This document shows positions 1 through 5,279 of a DNA stretch of 5,722 nt, one piece after another. Position 1 is the stretch's first letter; each line of letters begins with the position of its first letter. The notes under the pieces are model-generated. The model was not told the origin of the DNA. It searched no databases and saw only the letters and a program-made list of their open reading frames with translations. The stretch covers positions 1 to 5,722 of the forward strand of contig JAJYJL010000624.1 in NCBI GenBank assembly GCA_021789565.1, written 5' to 3'. Both the position numbers and the translations under genes were made by a program. Source of the DNA: Acidobacteriota bacterium. Lineage in GTDB: Bacteria; Acidobacteriota; Terriglobia; UBA7540.

Positions 1-153
1 CTTGTCCTGGACGCAGCTCTTTGAAATGTTGACGCTGTTGGTGCAACTGACCACTGCTGACGCGGGCCTTGGCGTTGCTATCGTAATCGCCAGTGCTCCC
101 AGCGCCAGCAGAATCGTACAGAGCGGTCCTGATAATTTCGGAAGTCGCCTCAT
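1..153 (-). CDS. Small secreted protein, N-terminal fragment (3' end outside window)
   Basis: The reading frame opens at ATG (complement of 151-153) and stays open to the left edge, giving 51 residues with the C-terminus missing. The Shine-Dalgarno AAGGAG (complement of 162-167) lies 8 nt before the ATG, which supports this start. The product begins with a clear Sec signal peptide: MRRLPK (Arg and Lys), a hydrophobic core rich in Leu, Ala and Ile at about residues 11-26, then a Pro-containing c-region ending in ASA at about residue 33, a good signal peptidase I site. The visible mature part has two cysteines (SCTNS and KSCVQ), so a disulfide is possible in the exported protein. No family can be assigned from about 18 mature residues. 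There is no lipobox. Export is well supported; function is unknown. Confidence 0.72.
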   Translation of the reverse strand, partial: MRRLPKLSGPLCTILLALGALAITIATPRPASAVVSCTNSVNISKSCVQDK

Positions 154-179
154 ATGCTCATCTCCTTAAACAGGAACCT

Positions 180-247
180 GTGAATTCCCATCAGCAGAGC
201 GGCCGCAGGGCAACAATGGCTCTGCCCCTGGATACAGCGGAATTCAC
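180..247 (-). promoter_or_regulatory. Nested hairpin in the leader of the secreted-protein gene
   Basis: Outer arms GTGAATTCC (180-188) and GGAATTCAC (239-247) are perfectly complementary over 9 bp. Inside them GCAGAGC (194-200) and GCTCTGC (219-225) form a second perfect 7-bp stem. The element ends 12 nt from the Shine-Dalgarno of the secreted-protein gene, so in the transcript it would fold just before the ribosome site. No T-run follows, so it is not an ordinary intrinsic terminator. It may be a mRNA stability or regulatory leader, or a small repeat element. It matches no riboswitch I recognise. Confidence 0.5.
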
Positions 248-277
248 GCTGCCCAGCTGAACTTCAGCACCTGCGAT

Positions 278-328
278 TTCCCAAAAACTATTCCCAAAAA
301 TTTGGCTGAAAATTCCCGAAAAAAACTA
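278..328. repeat. Short A-rich repeats, TTCCC(A/G)AAAA
   Basis: Three near copies are seen: TTCCCAAAAACTA at 278-290, TTCCCAAAAATTT at 291-303 directly adjacent, and TTCCCGAAAAAAACTA at 313-328. A run of seven C follows at 329-335. The composition contrasts with the surrounding DNA. This is a low-complexity tract in the leader of the leftward gene; its role is unknown. Confidence 0.5.
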
Positions 329-354
329 CCCCCCCTTTACGATAGGTAAATTTA

Positions 355-374
355 TCTCTCATCCAATTGAGAGA
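355..374. promoter_or_regulatory. Perfect inverted repeat TCTCTC-8-GAGAGA, possible operator
   Basis: TCTCTC at 355-360 and GAGAGA at 369-374 are perfectly complementary across an 8-nt spacer, giving the two-turn symmetry typical of dimeric HTH repressors. It lies about 200 bp upstream of the secreted-protein gene and about 180 bp from the end of the adjacent XRE regulator gene. A weak promoter reading (TTGCGT, 17 bp, GATAAA) would place it in the spacer, but these boxes are poor. Operator function is inference. Confidence 0.3.
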
Positions 375-486
375 CGCAATCTTTCTTATGACCCTGAGTG
401 GAATTTTGGAATTTGAAAGATGTATAAGGAAGATTACTGATAGGAGCCAGTGGAGCGCTCTCGGCGTCTTCGTAGTGGGCCTTGTT

Positions 487-501
487 CGGTGAGGCGTTAA
501 G
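487..501 (+). repeat. Direct repeat copy 1, CGGTGAGGCGTTAAG
   Basis: This 15-mer matches 1457-1471 (CGGTTAGGCGTTAAG) at 14 of 15 positions in the same orientation. The two copies bracket the XRE regulator gene. A match of this length is near what chance allows in a window this size, so a mobile-element origin is only a possibility. Confidence 0.3.
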
Positions 502-553
502 AATTGCGGGCAGTTAGGATGACGAATGGACCACACCAGGGACTGCCTGAGGC

Positions 554-1198
554 TCAAACCGGGAGGGCGGTAATCCAGTCAGAGAGGTAATATCGGATCA
601 GTTTTTCGATCCAGGGCTCTACCGAAGGACTCTTCAGGCAAAGGTACAAGCCCCAGTTGCTCTCGCGTCGGATATAGGCGACCCAGGGAGCGGCGACCGT
701 TCCCCGCAGAAGCTGCTGGGACAGCCACCATCTTTCCTTCTCCTGCAAATTGACCGTATAAAGGGCCCGAAGTTCAGGCTGTGGCGTTTCGTCGGGAGCT
801 TTCAGAGCGAGCTTACATGCGAAAAGGCAGGATGCGTCCGCGCCTGTCAGGGACTGCACCTCACCCATCCGGTAGAAATAGATCGGACCGGCAGCCCGTT
901 GCGAGGTGTGGTTGCTTTCAACCGGGTTGATGCCTCGGTGCGATGGCCACACATCGGCGATTCCTACTCCCAGGGCGTCAATAATCTTCTGGAGGATGTC
1001 CAGGTTTAGACGGTAGAAGCCTGTTTCCAGACAACCCAACGAGCTGGCGGATATCCCTGCGGCGTGTGCCAGTTCACGTTGAGTCCACCCCTTTAATAGG
1101 CGGAGTCTCTTGATCCGTTGCCTGACGTACGTGTTGGTAGTGCCATCAGCCAGACCAACCGACGCCGGTTTCTGTACCGCCAAGTGAGAGCTCGCCAC
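554..1198 (-). CDS. XRE-family HTH transcriptional regulator with uncharacterised C-terminal domain
   Basis: This encodes 214 residues from a GTG start (complement of 1196-1198). An in-frame TGA lies four codons upstream and GAGGGA sits about 5 nt before the GTG, so this is the first possible start. Residues 24-85 form a classical XRE/Cro-C1 helix-turn-helix: VRQRIKRLRLLKGWTQ, then RELAHAAGISASSLGCLETG, then the second half containing NLDILQKIIDALGV. This domain binds operator DNA as a dimer. The remaining part, about residues 104-213, is not a cupin, peptidase or TPR domain I can name. It has a Cys-x3-Cys pair (C124, C128), further cysteines at C56 and C187, and an aromatic-rich C-terminal end (WIEKLIRYYLSDW). 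It is probably an effector-binding or oligomerisation domain. The gene lies 268 bp downstream of the sulfide:quinone oxidoreductase in the same direction and has its own candidate promoter. The DNA-binding role is well supported; target and signal are unknown. Confidence 0.85.
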   Translation of the reverse strand: MASSHLAVQKPASVGLADGTTNTYVRQRIKRLRLLKGWTQRELAHAAGISASSLGCLETGFYRLNLDILQKIIDALGVGIADVWPSHRGINPVESNHTSQRAAGPIYFYRMGEVQSLTGADASCLFACKLALKAPDETPQPELRALYTVNLQEKERWWLSQQLLRGTVAAPWVAYIRRESNWGLYLCLKSPSVEPWIEKLIRYYLSDWITALPV

Positions 1199-1249
1199 GA
1201 TCTTCCCTCACACAGTTCGCAAGTTGTCCCGGGATTATTTGGAATCTCC

Positions 1250-1278
1250 TTTCTACCCGATCTCACTTCGAAAGTCAA
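1250..1278 (-). promoter_or_regulatory. Candidate sigma70 promoter for the XRE gene
   Basis: On the minus strand TTGACT (complement of 1273-1278, 5 of 6 to consensus) is followed after 17 bp by TAGAAA (complement of 1250-1255, 4 of 6). This predicts a start of transcription near 1243 and a leader of about 45 nt before the GTG. A small inverted repeat ACTT-TCG-AAGT (complement of 1265-1275) overlaps the -35 box and could be an autoregulatory site. Confidence 0.45.
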
Positions 1279-1456
1279 CTCAAGGAGAGCTGCCCATCTC
1301 GACGAAGAACGGACATCACTTCCGGACCTTATTTACACCTCCTTAAACAAACCTTGTACGGGCGCCCAGGTCGGTAACTACGCTAGTTTCATTGCCTACA
1401 ACCTGCGCAAAAATCATGATCTCGATAAGGAGCGCCCATCCGACGCATGAGGGTTG

Positions 1457-1471
1457 CGGTTAGGCGTTAAG
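1457..1471 (+). repeat. Direct repeat copy 2, CGGTTAGGCGTTAAG
   Basis: This is the partner of 487-501, with one mismatch. It overlaps the stop codon of the oxidoreductase gene (TAA, complement of 1467-1469). It includes GTTAGGC, which resembles an integron core site, but no matching partner core is visible upstream. Confidence 0.3.
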
Positions 1472-2756
1472 GCAGTGCCATGCCCTCCTGCCTCAAGGCG
1501 TCGGCCGCTTTCCTCTCATCGAGGAAAGGTGTTTTCTTTCCGCGCAGCAGCACGTTCCAATAAAGCCAGGGCAGTCCGTAGCGCTTCAAGAGCCACATGT
1601 CGTACCGCTCCTTGAAGGTGTTGATCGCGGGAAGACGTGGCGCCGGTTTGCCACTGTAGTCGAGCTCGCAAAGCAGCATGCGCCCGTAGCCGGTCACAAT
1701 CGGGCAGGCGATATAGCCGTCATATTGAGCAACCGGCTCTTTGCCTCGCAACACGGCGAGCAGGTTTGCCGCCGCGACTGGAGCCTGGTGCGCCACAGCG
1801 GCTCCCGTCTTGGCATTGGGCGTATTGGCCACATCTCCCAGCGCAAACACATTGGGATAATTCACGTGCTGCAAGGTAAGCTTGTTCACTTTTACCCAGC
1901 CGCCCTGCGGATTGTCGGGATCGGCAAGCGCGCTCTGGCGGATGAAGTCGGGGGCGCTCTGCGGAGGCACCGCGTGAAGGATGTCATACGGAATTGTGGT
2001 TAGCTCGCCCTCTACGCCGTTCTTCACGCGGAAAATCGCTTCCTTCTTTTCCGGCAGCACCTCGATCAGTTCGTGATTGAAACGCGTGTCAATTCCATAG
2101 CGCTCGAGCACGCGGTTCAGCACGGCCGCGTAGTCCTTGGCACCGTAAATCGCGCCCGTAGCCGAGCCGTAAATTACTTTAGCGCTGCCCAGGATGCCCT
2201 TGCGGCGGAAGTGATCAGCAGCCAGATACATGATCTTCTGCGGCGCGCCCGGACACTTGATGGGGCCGCCCGGCATATGAAACAGAGCTGTTCCGCCCTT
2301 GAAATTCCTGATCAGGTCCCAGGTCTTGGGCGCAAGATCGTACCGGTAATTGCAGGAGGCGTCGCCGCGTTCGATGGCCTGCTTCAGTCCTGGGATGGCG
2401 TCCCAATTGAGCTGAAGACCGGCTGCGACCACCAGGAAATCGTATGTAATTCTGGAGCCCGATTCGGTCCGCACTGATTGTTGTTCCGGGTCCACTTCCG
2501 CGACTCGGTCGCAGACCCAGCGGACTCCCTGCGGAATGTAGTCGCCTTCGCTGCGGACGGTAGTCTCTTTGGGAACTACGCCGCCGCCTACCAGTGTCCA
2601 GAGAGGTTGATAGAAGTGCTGCGCCGAGGGCTCGATGATAGCAATTCCCTTCTGGCCGGCCCTGTGAAGCAGACTCGCCGTGATAATACCTGCTGTCCCG
2701 CCACCCAGAATAAGAACCCGGTGGTGGGTGTTCTTTAAATCACCTTCTTGCTCCAT
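1467..2756 (-). CDS. sqr: Sulfide:quinone oxidoreductase, type II (FAD-dependent)
   Basis: This 429-residue flavoprotein belongs to the two-dinucleotide-binding-domain oxidoreductases. It would oxidise sulfide to sulfane sulfur or polysulfide and pass electrons to membrane quinone. The N-terminal FAD motif is VLILGGGTAG (residues 14-23), with Glu42 at the end of the second strand as the likely ribose ligand. The type II signatures, shared with mitochondrial SQOR, are YQPLWTLVGGG (49-59), KCPGAPQKIMYL (167-178) and CPIVTGYGRM (351-360). Cys168 and Cys351 correspond to the two redox-active cysteines of that group. The second FAD motif is NVFALGDVA (302-310). An amphipathic, Trp/Tyr-rich C-terminal stretch (about 383-406) fits monotopic membrane attachment. 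There is no signal peptide. The ATG start (complement of 2754-2756) is preceded by a strong AGGAGG at 5 nt. The length is normal. No persulfide dioxygenase, rhodanese or other sulfur gene lies beside it, so it appears to work alone, in detoxification or respiration. Confidence 0.9.
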   Translation of the reverse strand: MEQEGDLKNTHHRVLILGGGTAGIITASLLHRAGQKGIAIIEPSAQHFYQPLWTLVGGGVVPKETTVRSEGDYIPQGVRWVCDRVAEVDPEQQSVRTESGSRITYDFLVVAAGLQLNWDAIPGLKQAIERGDASCNYRYDLAPKTWDLIRNFKGGTALFHMPGGPIKCPGAPQKIMYLAADHFRRKGILGSAKVIYGSATGAIYGAKDYAAVLNRVLERYGIDTRFNHELIEVLPEKKEAIFRVKNGVEGELTTIPYDILHAVPPQSAPDFIRQSALADPDNPQGGWVKVNKLTLQHVNYPNVFALGDVANTPNAKTGAAVAHQAPVAAANLLAVLRGKEPVAQYDGYIACPIVTGYGRMLLCELDYSGKPAPRLPAINTFKERYDMWLLKRYGLPWLYWNVLLRGKKTPFLDERKAADALRQEGMALP

Positions 2757-2783
2757 AGAATCCTCCTGAAAGTATAAGTCTGC

Positions 2784-2802
2784 CCGGAACGCACGTTTCC
2801 GG
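2784..2802 (-). promoter_or_regulatory. Leader hairpin just upstream of the oxidoreductase ribosome site
   Basis: CCGGAA (2784-2789) and TTCCGG (2797-2802) pair perfectly, and the inner CG/CG can extend the stem with a single bulged base. The hairpin lies about 17 nt upstream of the AGGAGG in the predicted leader. It has no T-run, so it is not a terminator. It could affect mRNA stability or ribosome access. Confidence 0.35.
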
Positions 2803-2835
2803 CGTAAAATTGCCCCTGCTGCGGGAGCTGATCGC

Positions 2836-2865
2836 TTTGTATTAAGGATTAATCGAAACTGGCAA
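2836..2865 (-). promoter_or_regulatory. Candidate promoter for the sulfide:quinone oxidoreductase, with palindrome in the spacer
   Basis: On the minus strand TTGCCA (complement of 2860-2865, 5 of 6 to TTGACA) is followed after 18 bp by TACAAA (complement of 2836-2841, 4 of 6). The spacer and first -10 base contain a perfect 5-3-5 inverted repeat, ATTAA-TCC-TTAAT (complement of 2841-2853). A repressor bound there would block RNA polymerase directly. The predicted leader is about 72 nt. Both promoter and operator are read by eye and unproven. Confidence 0.35.
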
Positions 2866-3127
2866 TCTCAGCTCACACAGCGGCGGCAGCGCGACAACAA
2901 CACATGTGCATGCCGTATGAGCTCAACATGCGCACAGGATAGCACATCTTTTCGGCAAACGCACCAGCAGATTTTTACAGTGTCGTTAGCACATTAAATG
3001 TCCGGTTGAGTTAGCGGGTGATCTGTCCGCAGAAGGCGGTGACGAGGTAAGGCATTCTGCCGAAAGGGAGCGTCAGACTCTCCTGAACAACTTTATGACG
3101 TGGGTTGACATATGGTGAGTTGAACCT

Positions 3128-3140
3128 GCGCGGCACGCGC
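3128..3140 (-). terminator. Short GC hairpin at the end of the helical-repeat gene, weak terminator candidate
   Basis: GCGCG (3128-3132) and CGCGC (3136-3140) form a perfect 5-bp stem with a 3-nt loop that abuts and overlaps the TAG stop codon (complement of 3140-3142). No T-run follows, so it is at best a weak or factor-dependent 3' end signal. Confidence 0.2.
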
Positions 3141-3985
3141 TAGGGCTTGCCCGGATGTTTCGGTCTACCGGCATCTTCCTTTTGTTTGACCAGCTTGGTG
3201 GCCATGCTTCGAATCACCTCGGCCACGTTCTTATTGCGTGACAGTTCTTTCACGTCCCGGTCATTCAAGCGGTGGATCAAGGGCAGTCCCGCGTCGATCG
3301 GTGTCCGCGGGTTATTGATCAGATTGCGCGCGACACCGTAACTCTTGATGAACTTGCGATTCATGGCCACCAGTCGAAGAACTTCTTCCGAAACGTTCTT
3401 CATGGTGGCGATTTTCTCGACTTCCTCGTCATTGAGCTTGGGTGACTGGAGAACGGCGCGCGCCACAATCTTGTTCGAGTCGCGCACCAGAATCGTCCTC
3501 TGTTCCTGGCTTCCCATCAGGGCTGCGTTGATTTTTTCTGCCACGGTCATATTGCTGATTTTCTGCAATAGCGTCTGACGTTCAGGGGTTTCCTCCGCGA
3601 ACTCATCTCCCTCGGCTGCTTCGATTGCAGCGGATTCGCCCGCGCCTTCTTGAATGATATTTCTCTTGCTAGGTTGGAGTGCCGGATTATCGGCCACCGT
3701 CTCCGCCAGAGCTTTCCTTTCAGGAAATAGGAGGCGGTCGGCAAATTCCACCACTACGGCTGGAGTTGCAGGGTTTGAAAAGACCTTCTGTAACTCGCCG
3801 ATGTCCCAATTTTTGAGGGTTTCGAAGGCCTTGCCACGCGTTTCCTCATCTGGGTCCCGGCAGAGGGTCACGAGTATTTCAATCTTCTCTTCCAGGGAAA
3901 CGGGGAGGCTTCCTTCCGCTGCTTTCCGACGGGTAAGATAGGGGGCCTTGCCCGCACGCAGGATCTCAACAAGATGGTCAGGAAT
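3140..3985 (-). CDS. Helical-repeat (HEAT-like) conserved hypothetical protein, start uncertain
   Basis: The first ATG/GTG/TTG in this frame is GTG at 3869-3871 (243 residues), but the frame upstream looks coding for 38 more codons: PDHLVEILRAGKAPYL, then TRRKAAEGSLPVSLEEKIEIL, which joins smoothly to VTLCRDPDEETRGKAFETLKNW. The GTG would cut through a helix. I therefore extend to an ATT codon (complement of 3983-3985) that lies 8 nt after GAGG, giving 281 residues; this start is inference. The protein is soluble, without signal or membrane segments. It consists of paired helices of HEAT or DUF2336 type, with recurring units such as DPDEETRGKAFETL, SNPATPAVVVEFAD and KNVSEEVLRLVAMN. A charged Glu/Ala-rich linker lies near residues 113-135 (long numbering) and a basic Lys-rich tail ends in PKHPGKP. 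Such repeats usually bind other proteins. It begins 10 nt after the RodZ-like stop codon, so the two are probably one operon and functional partners. The biochemical role is unknown. Confidence 0.72.
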   Translation of the reverse strand: MPDHLVEILRAGKAPYLTRRKAAEGSLPVSLEEKIEILVTLCRDPDEETRGKAFETLKNWDIGELQKVFSNPATPAVVVEFADRLLFPERKALAETVADNPALQPSKRNIIQEGAGESAAIEAAEGDEFAEETPERQTLLQKISNMTVAEKINAALMGSQEQRTILVRDSNKIVARAVLQSPKLNDEEVEKIATMKNVSEEVLRLVAMNRKFIKSYGVARNLINNPRTPIDAGLPLIHRLNDRDVKELSRNKNVAEVIRSMATKLVKQKEDAGRPKHPGKP

Positions 3986-3995
3986 GGGATTAGCC

Positions 3996-4883
3996 TCACT
4001 GAGAAGCAGGTTTTTTCAGGCTGTCACGGGTGAGGTGGACCTGTTTCACCTCGCCTTCGCGGCCCAGGGATTTCAACGTCTGCCCATTCAAAGTCAGGGT
4101 CACACCCTGAGCGTTTCCGGTGAGAACATCAAAAGAACTGTCCGCCTTAAACGTCTTAACCGTGTTCGGCTCCATTACACCCTGCATCACAGACTTGCCA
4201 TCGGAGTCGACGGCCATCCACGAGCTTTCGGTGGTGGCAATCTGTAGGACCAGCCTGCCGTTGGCATCAGTAACGGGCGGCAGTTTGGGGGCAGAATTCG
4301 GCACGGAGGGAGTCACCGCCAATACTCCTGGAGCGGACCCTGTTCTCGCTGGCTGGGTCCCGCCGCCAGCCGTGTTTGTGACGGATGACGTTGCGGACGC
4401 AGCCACTGTTTTTGAAGGCCCGGCTGACCTGTTCGTATCAGGTTGACGGGATATTGAACTGTTCGCTGGCTGAGTGTGCTCCATCGCGGTGGGCGCCTGC
4501 GGTGTCCGGTGCGTGTATAGCCACAAGCCGATTCCGATGACCAGGAGGCCAACTGCAAGCATCACCGCCCACAGCGTATTTCGGGGGCGTTTTTCCAGGT
4601 GGGAATACATCCTGGGCGGCGAAAACTGTGTGAGGTCGACGTCTGCCTTCGCTTTTGCTGCAAGCTGATATTCTTCTAGAAGGGGGTCTTCGTCCAGCCC
4701 CAGATAGCGTGCGTACGCTCGCACAAAGCTCCGGTTGAAAATGCCCCCCGGCAGTGTGGAAAACTCTTCATTTTCTATGGAAGTAAGGAAACGGACACTG
4801 ATCTTTGTAGCCGCAGAGATTTCCTCTAGCGTTACACCGCGCAATTCCCGCTCGCGCCGAAGGTTCTCACCAAAGGAGCCCAT
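3996..4883 (-). CDS. RodZ-like protein: cytoplasmic HTH, one membrane segment, DUF4115-type C-terminal domain
   Basis: With the start at ATG 4881-4883 the protein has 295 residues and begins MGSFGENLRRERELRG, the usual opening of this family. Residues 4-66 are the HTH_25 domain (VTLEEISAATKISVRFLTSIE and the Pro/Gly turn before FNRSFVRAYARYLGLDE). A single membrane helix follows at about 103-123 (TLWAVMLAVGLLVIGIGLWL). A Ser/Thr/Pro/Ala-rich linker spans about 124-209, and a beta-rich RodZ/DUF4115 domain spans about 211-287 (RLVLQIATTESSWMAVDSDG to the LTLNGQ motif). In model bacteria RodZ links MreB filaments to the wall-elongation machinery; the HTH face binds MreB rather than DNA. Here no mre or pbp gene is adjacent, so that exact job is not proven. 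An in-frame ATGATG at 4926-4931 (311 residues) has GGAG at 7 nt, but the promoter -10 box overlaps it. The gene is followed after 10 nt by the helical-repeat gene. Confidence 0.85.
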   Translation of the reverse strand: MGSFGENLRRERELRGVTLEEISAATKISVRFLTSIENEEFSTLPGGIFNRSFVRAYARYLGLDEDPLLEEYQLAAKAKADVDLTQFSPPRMYSHLEKRPRNTLWAVMLAVGLLVIGIGLWLYTHRTPQAPTAMEHTQPANSSISRQPDTNRSAGPSKTVAASATSSVTNTAGGGTQPARTGSAPGVLAVTPSVPNSAPKLPPVTDANGRLVLQIATTESSWMAVDSDGKSVMQGVMEPNTVKTFKADSSFDVLTGNAQGVTLTLNGQTLKSLGREGEVKQVHLTRDSLKKPASQ

Positions 4884-4926
4884 CAATTCAATCTTCCCGC
4901 TCGCCCTCCCGCCCTGATTTCCTCTC

Positions 4927-4956
4927 ATCATATTTCCGCTCCGCTTGCAGTGTCAA
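4927..4956 (-). promoter_or_regulatory. Sigma70 promoter of the RodZ-like operon
   Basis: On the minus strand a perfect TTGACA (complement of 4951-4956) is followed after 18 bp by TATGAT (complement of 4927-4932, 5 of 6 to TATAAT). The predicted start of transcription is near 4920. The -10 box overlaps the ATGATG at 4926-4931, so a transcript from here could not use that start; the ATG at 4883 would have a leader of about 37 nt. This is the best promoter match in the window. Confidence 0.65.
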
Positions 4957-4978
4957 TTATTTAACCCTGGGAGGCCGA

Positions 4979-4998
4979 ACGGTAAGTTCCAATACCGT
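4979..4998. promoter_or_regulatory. Inverted repeat ACGGTA-8-TACCGT, possible activator site
   Basis: ACGGTA (4979-4984) and TACCGT (4993-4998) are perfectly complementary across 8 nt. The centre lies about 68 bp upstream of the predicted RodZ-like transcription start, a position used by many activators. Because the region is divergent it could also act on the GAF gene. No binding protein can be named. Confidence 0.35.
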
Positions 4999-5249
4999 AA
5001 ACTCAGCCTTATCAAGTTGCGAACACAACCCCGCTCGATAGCGGCCTCTCTGCGTTCACGAGGGCTGGCGAAAGGCTTCTTCAAGGGCCCTCTCCGGAAA
5101 AACCCGGCGTGGCACCGAAATCCCGGCAATCCCAAATCTCTCGTTTGGCCCTCGCAGCAGCAATCTGACTGCGCGGTCGCTGCACGGAATTTATCGGAGG
5201 ATTGAATAAACAAATTTAGAAGAACAGCCGAAAGAAGTACTGAATACGT

Positions 5250-5279
5250 GAAGCCCCCTTTTGCGGGCTGGGAGGCTTC
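5250..5279 (+). promoter_or_regulatory. Hairpin in the leader of the GAF gene
   Basis: GAAGCC (5250-5255) can pair with GGCTTC (5274-5279), with CCC (5256-5258) and GGG (5265-5267) as an inner extension. Alternatively AGCCC (5252-5256) pairs with GGGCT (5265-5269). The two folds exclude each other in part. No T-run follows. The element ends 27 nt before the GAF start codon. Regulation by alternative folding is possible but unsupported beyond the sequence. Confidence 0.3.

Larger units (their letters stand above)
154..553. other. Intergenic and leader region, no convincing gene
   Basis: This 400-bp stretch lies between the XRE gene and the secreted-protein gene, both leftward. It holds, from left to right, the Shine-Dalgarno of the secreted-protein gene, a nested hairpin (180-247), a repeated TTCCCAAAAA tract (278-328) followed by seven C (329-335), a TTTAC-GATAG-GTAAA inverted repeat (336-350), a perfect TCTCTC/GAGAGA inverted repeat (355-374) and one copy of a 15-bp direct repeat (487-501). 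A minus-strand open frame at 288-557 starts with TTG, has no Shine-Dalgarno and encodes an unconvincing composition, so I do not call it. I could not identify a convincing promoter, although one for the secreted-protein gene must lie here unless it is co-transcribed with the XRE gene. Confidence 0.6.
2757..3139. other. Intergenic region with control elements of the oxidoreductase gene, no gene seen
   Basis: This 383-bp stretch holds the Shine-Dalgarno, a leader hairpin (2784-2802) and a candidate promoter (2836-2865) of the leftward oxidoreductase gene. Farther right are a TGTGCATG/CATGCGCA inverted repeat with one mismatch (2905-2934), a GCAGAA/TTCTGC repeat (3029-3034, 3055-3060) and a short GC-rich hairpin (3128-3140) against the stop codon of the next leftward gene. 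No open frame with coding character was found on either strand. Confidence 0.55.

Noticed and set aside
288..557. Minus-strand open frame of 89 codons after the XRE gene
   Set aside because: It has a TTG start without a Shine-Dalgarno, an implausible composition, and runs through the low-complexity A/C tract.
1395..1430. ATCATGAT followed by five T as a terminator for the oxidoreductase gene
   Set aside because: The stem is only a loopless 8-bp palindrome with weak A/T pairing, too unstable for an intrinsic terminator.
1118..1450. Plus-strand open frame of 110 codons
   Set aside because: It overlaps the XRE gene antisense and crosses that gene's promoter; it has no ribosome site and no recognisable family.
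1455..1465. Integron attC-like core GTTAGGC near the end of the oxidoreductase gene
   Set aside because: No matching RYYYAAC partner core was found within about 150 bp upstream, and there is no integrase or cassette structure.
2770..2777. TATACT on the minus strand as the oxidoreductase -10 box
   Set aside because: It would leave almost no leader before the AGGAGG, and the matching -35 (GAAACG) is poor; the pair at 2836-2865 fits better.
3105..3110. Isolated plus-strand TTGACA
   Set aside because: No -10-like hexamer follows at 16-18 bp and no rightward gene starts nearby.
4945..5205. Plus-strand open frame of 86 codons before the GAF gene
   Set aside because: It overlaps the RodZ-like promoter region, has no ribosome site and encodes a basic, low-information sequence.
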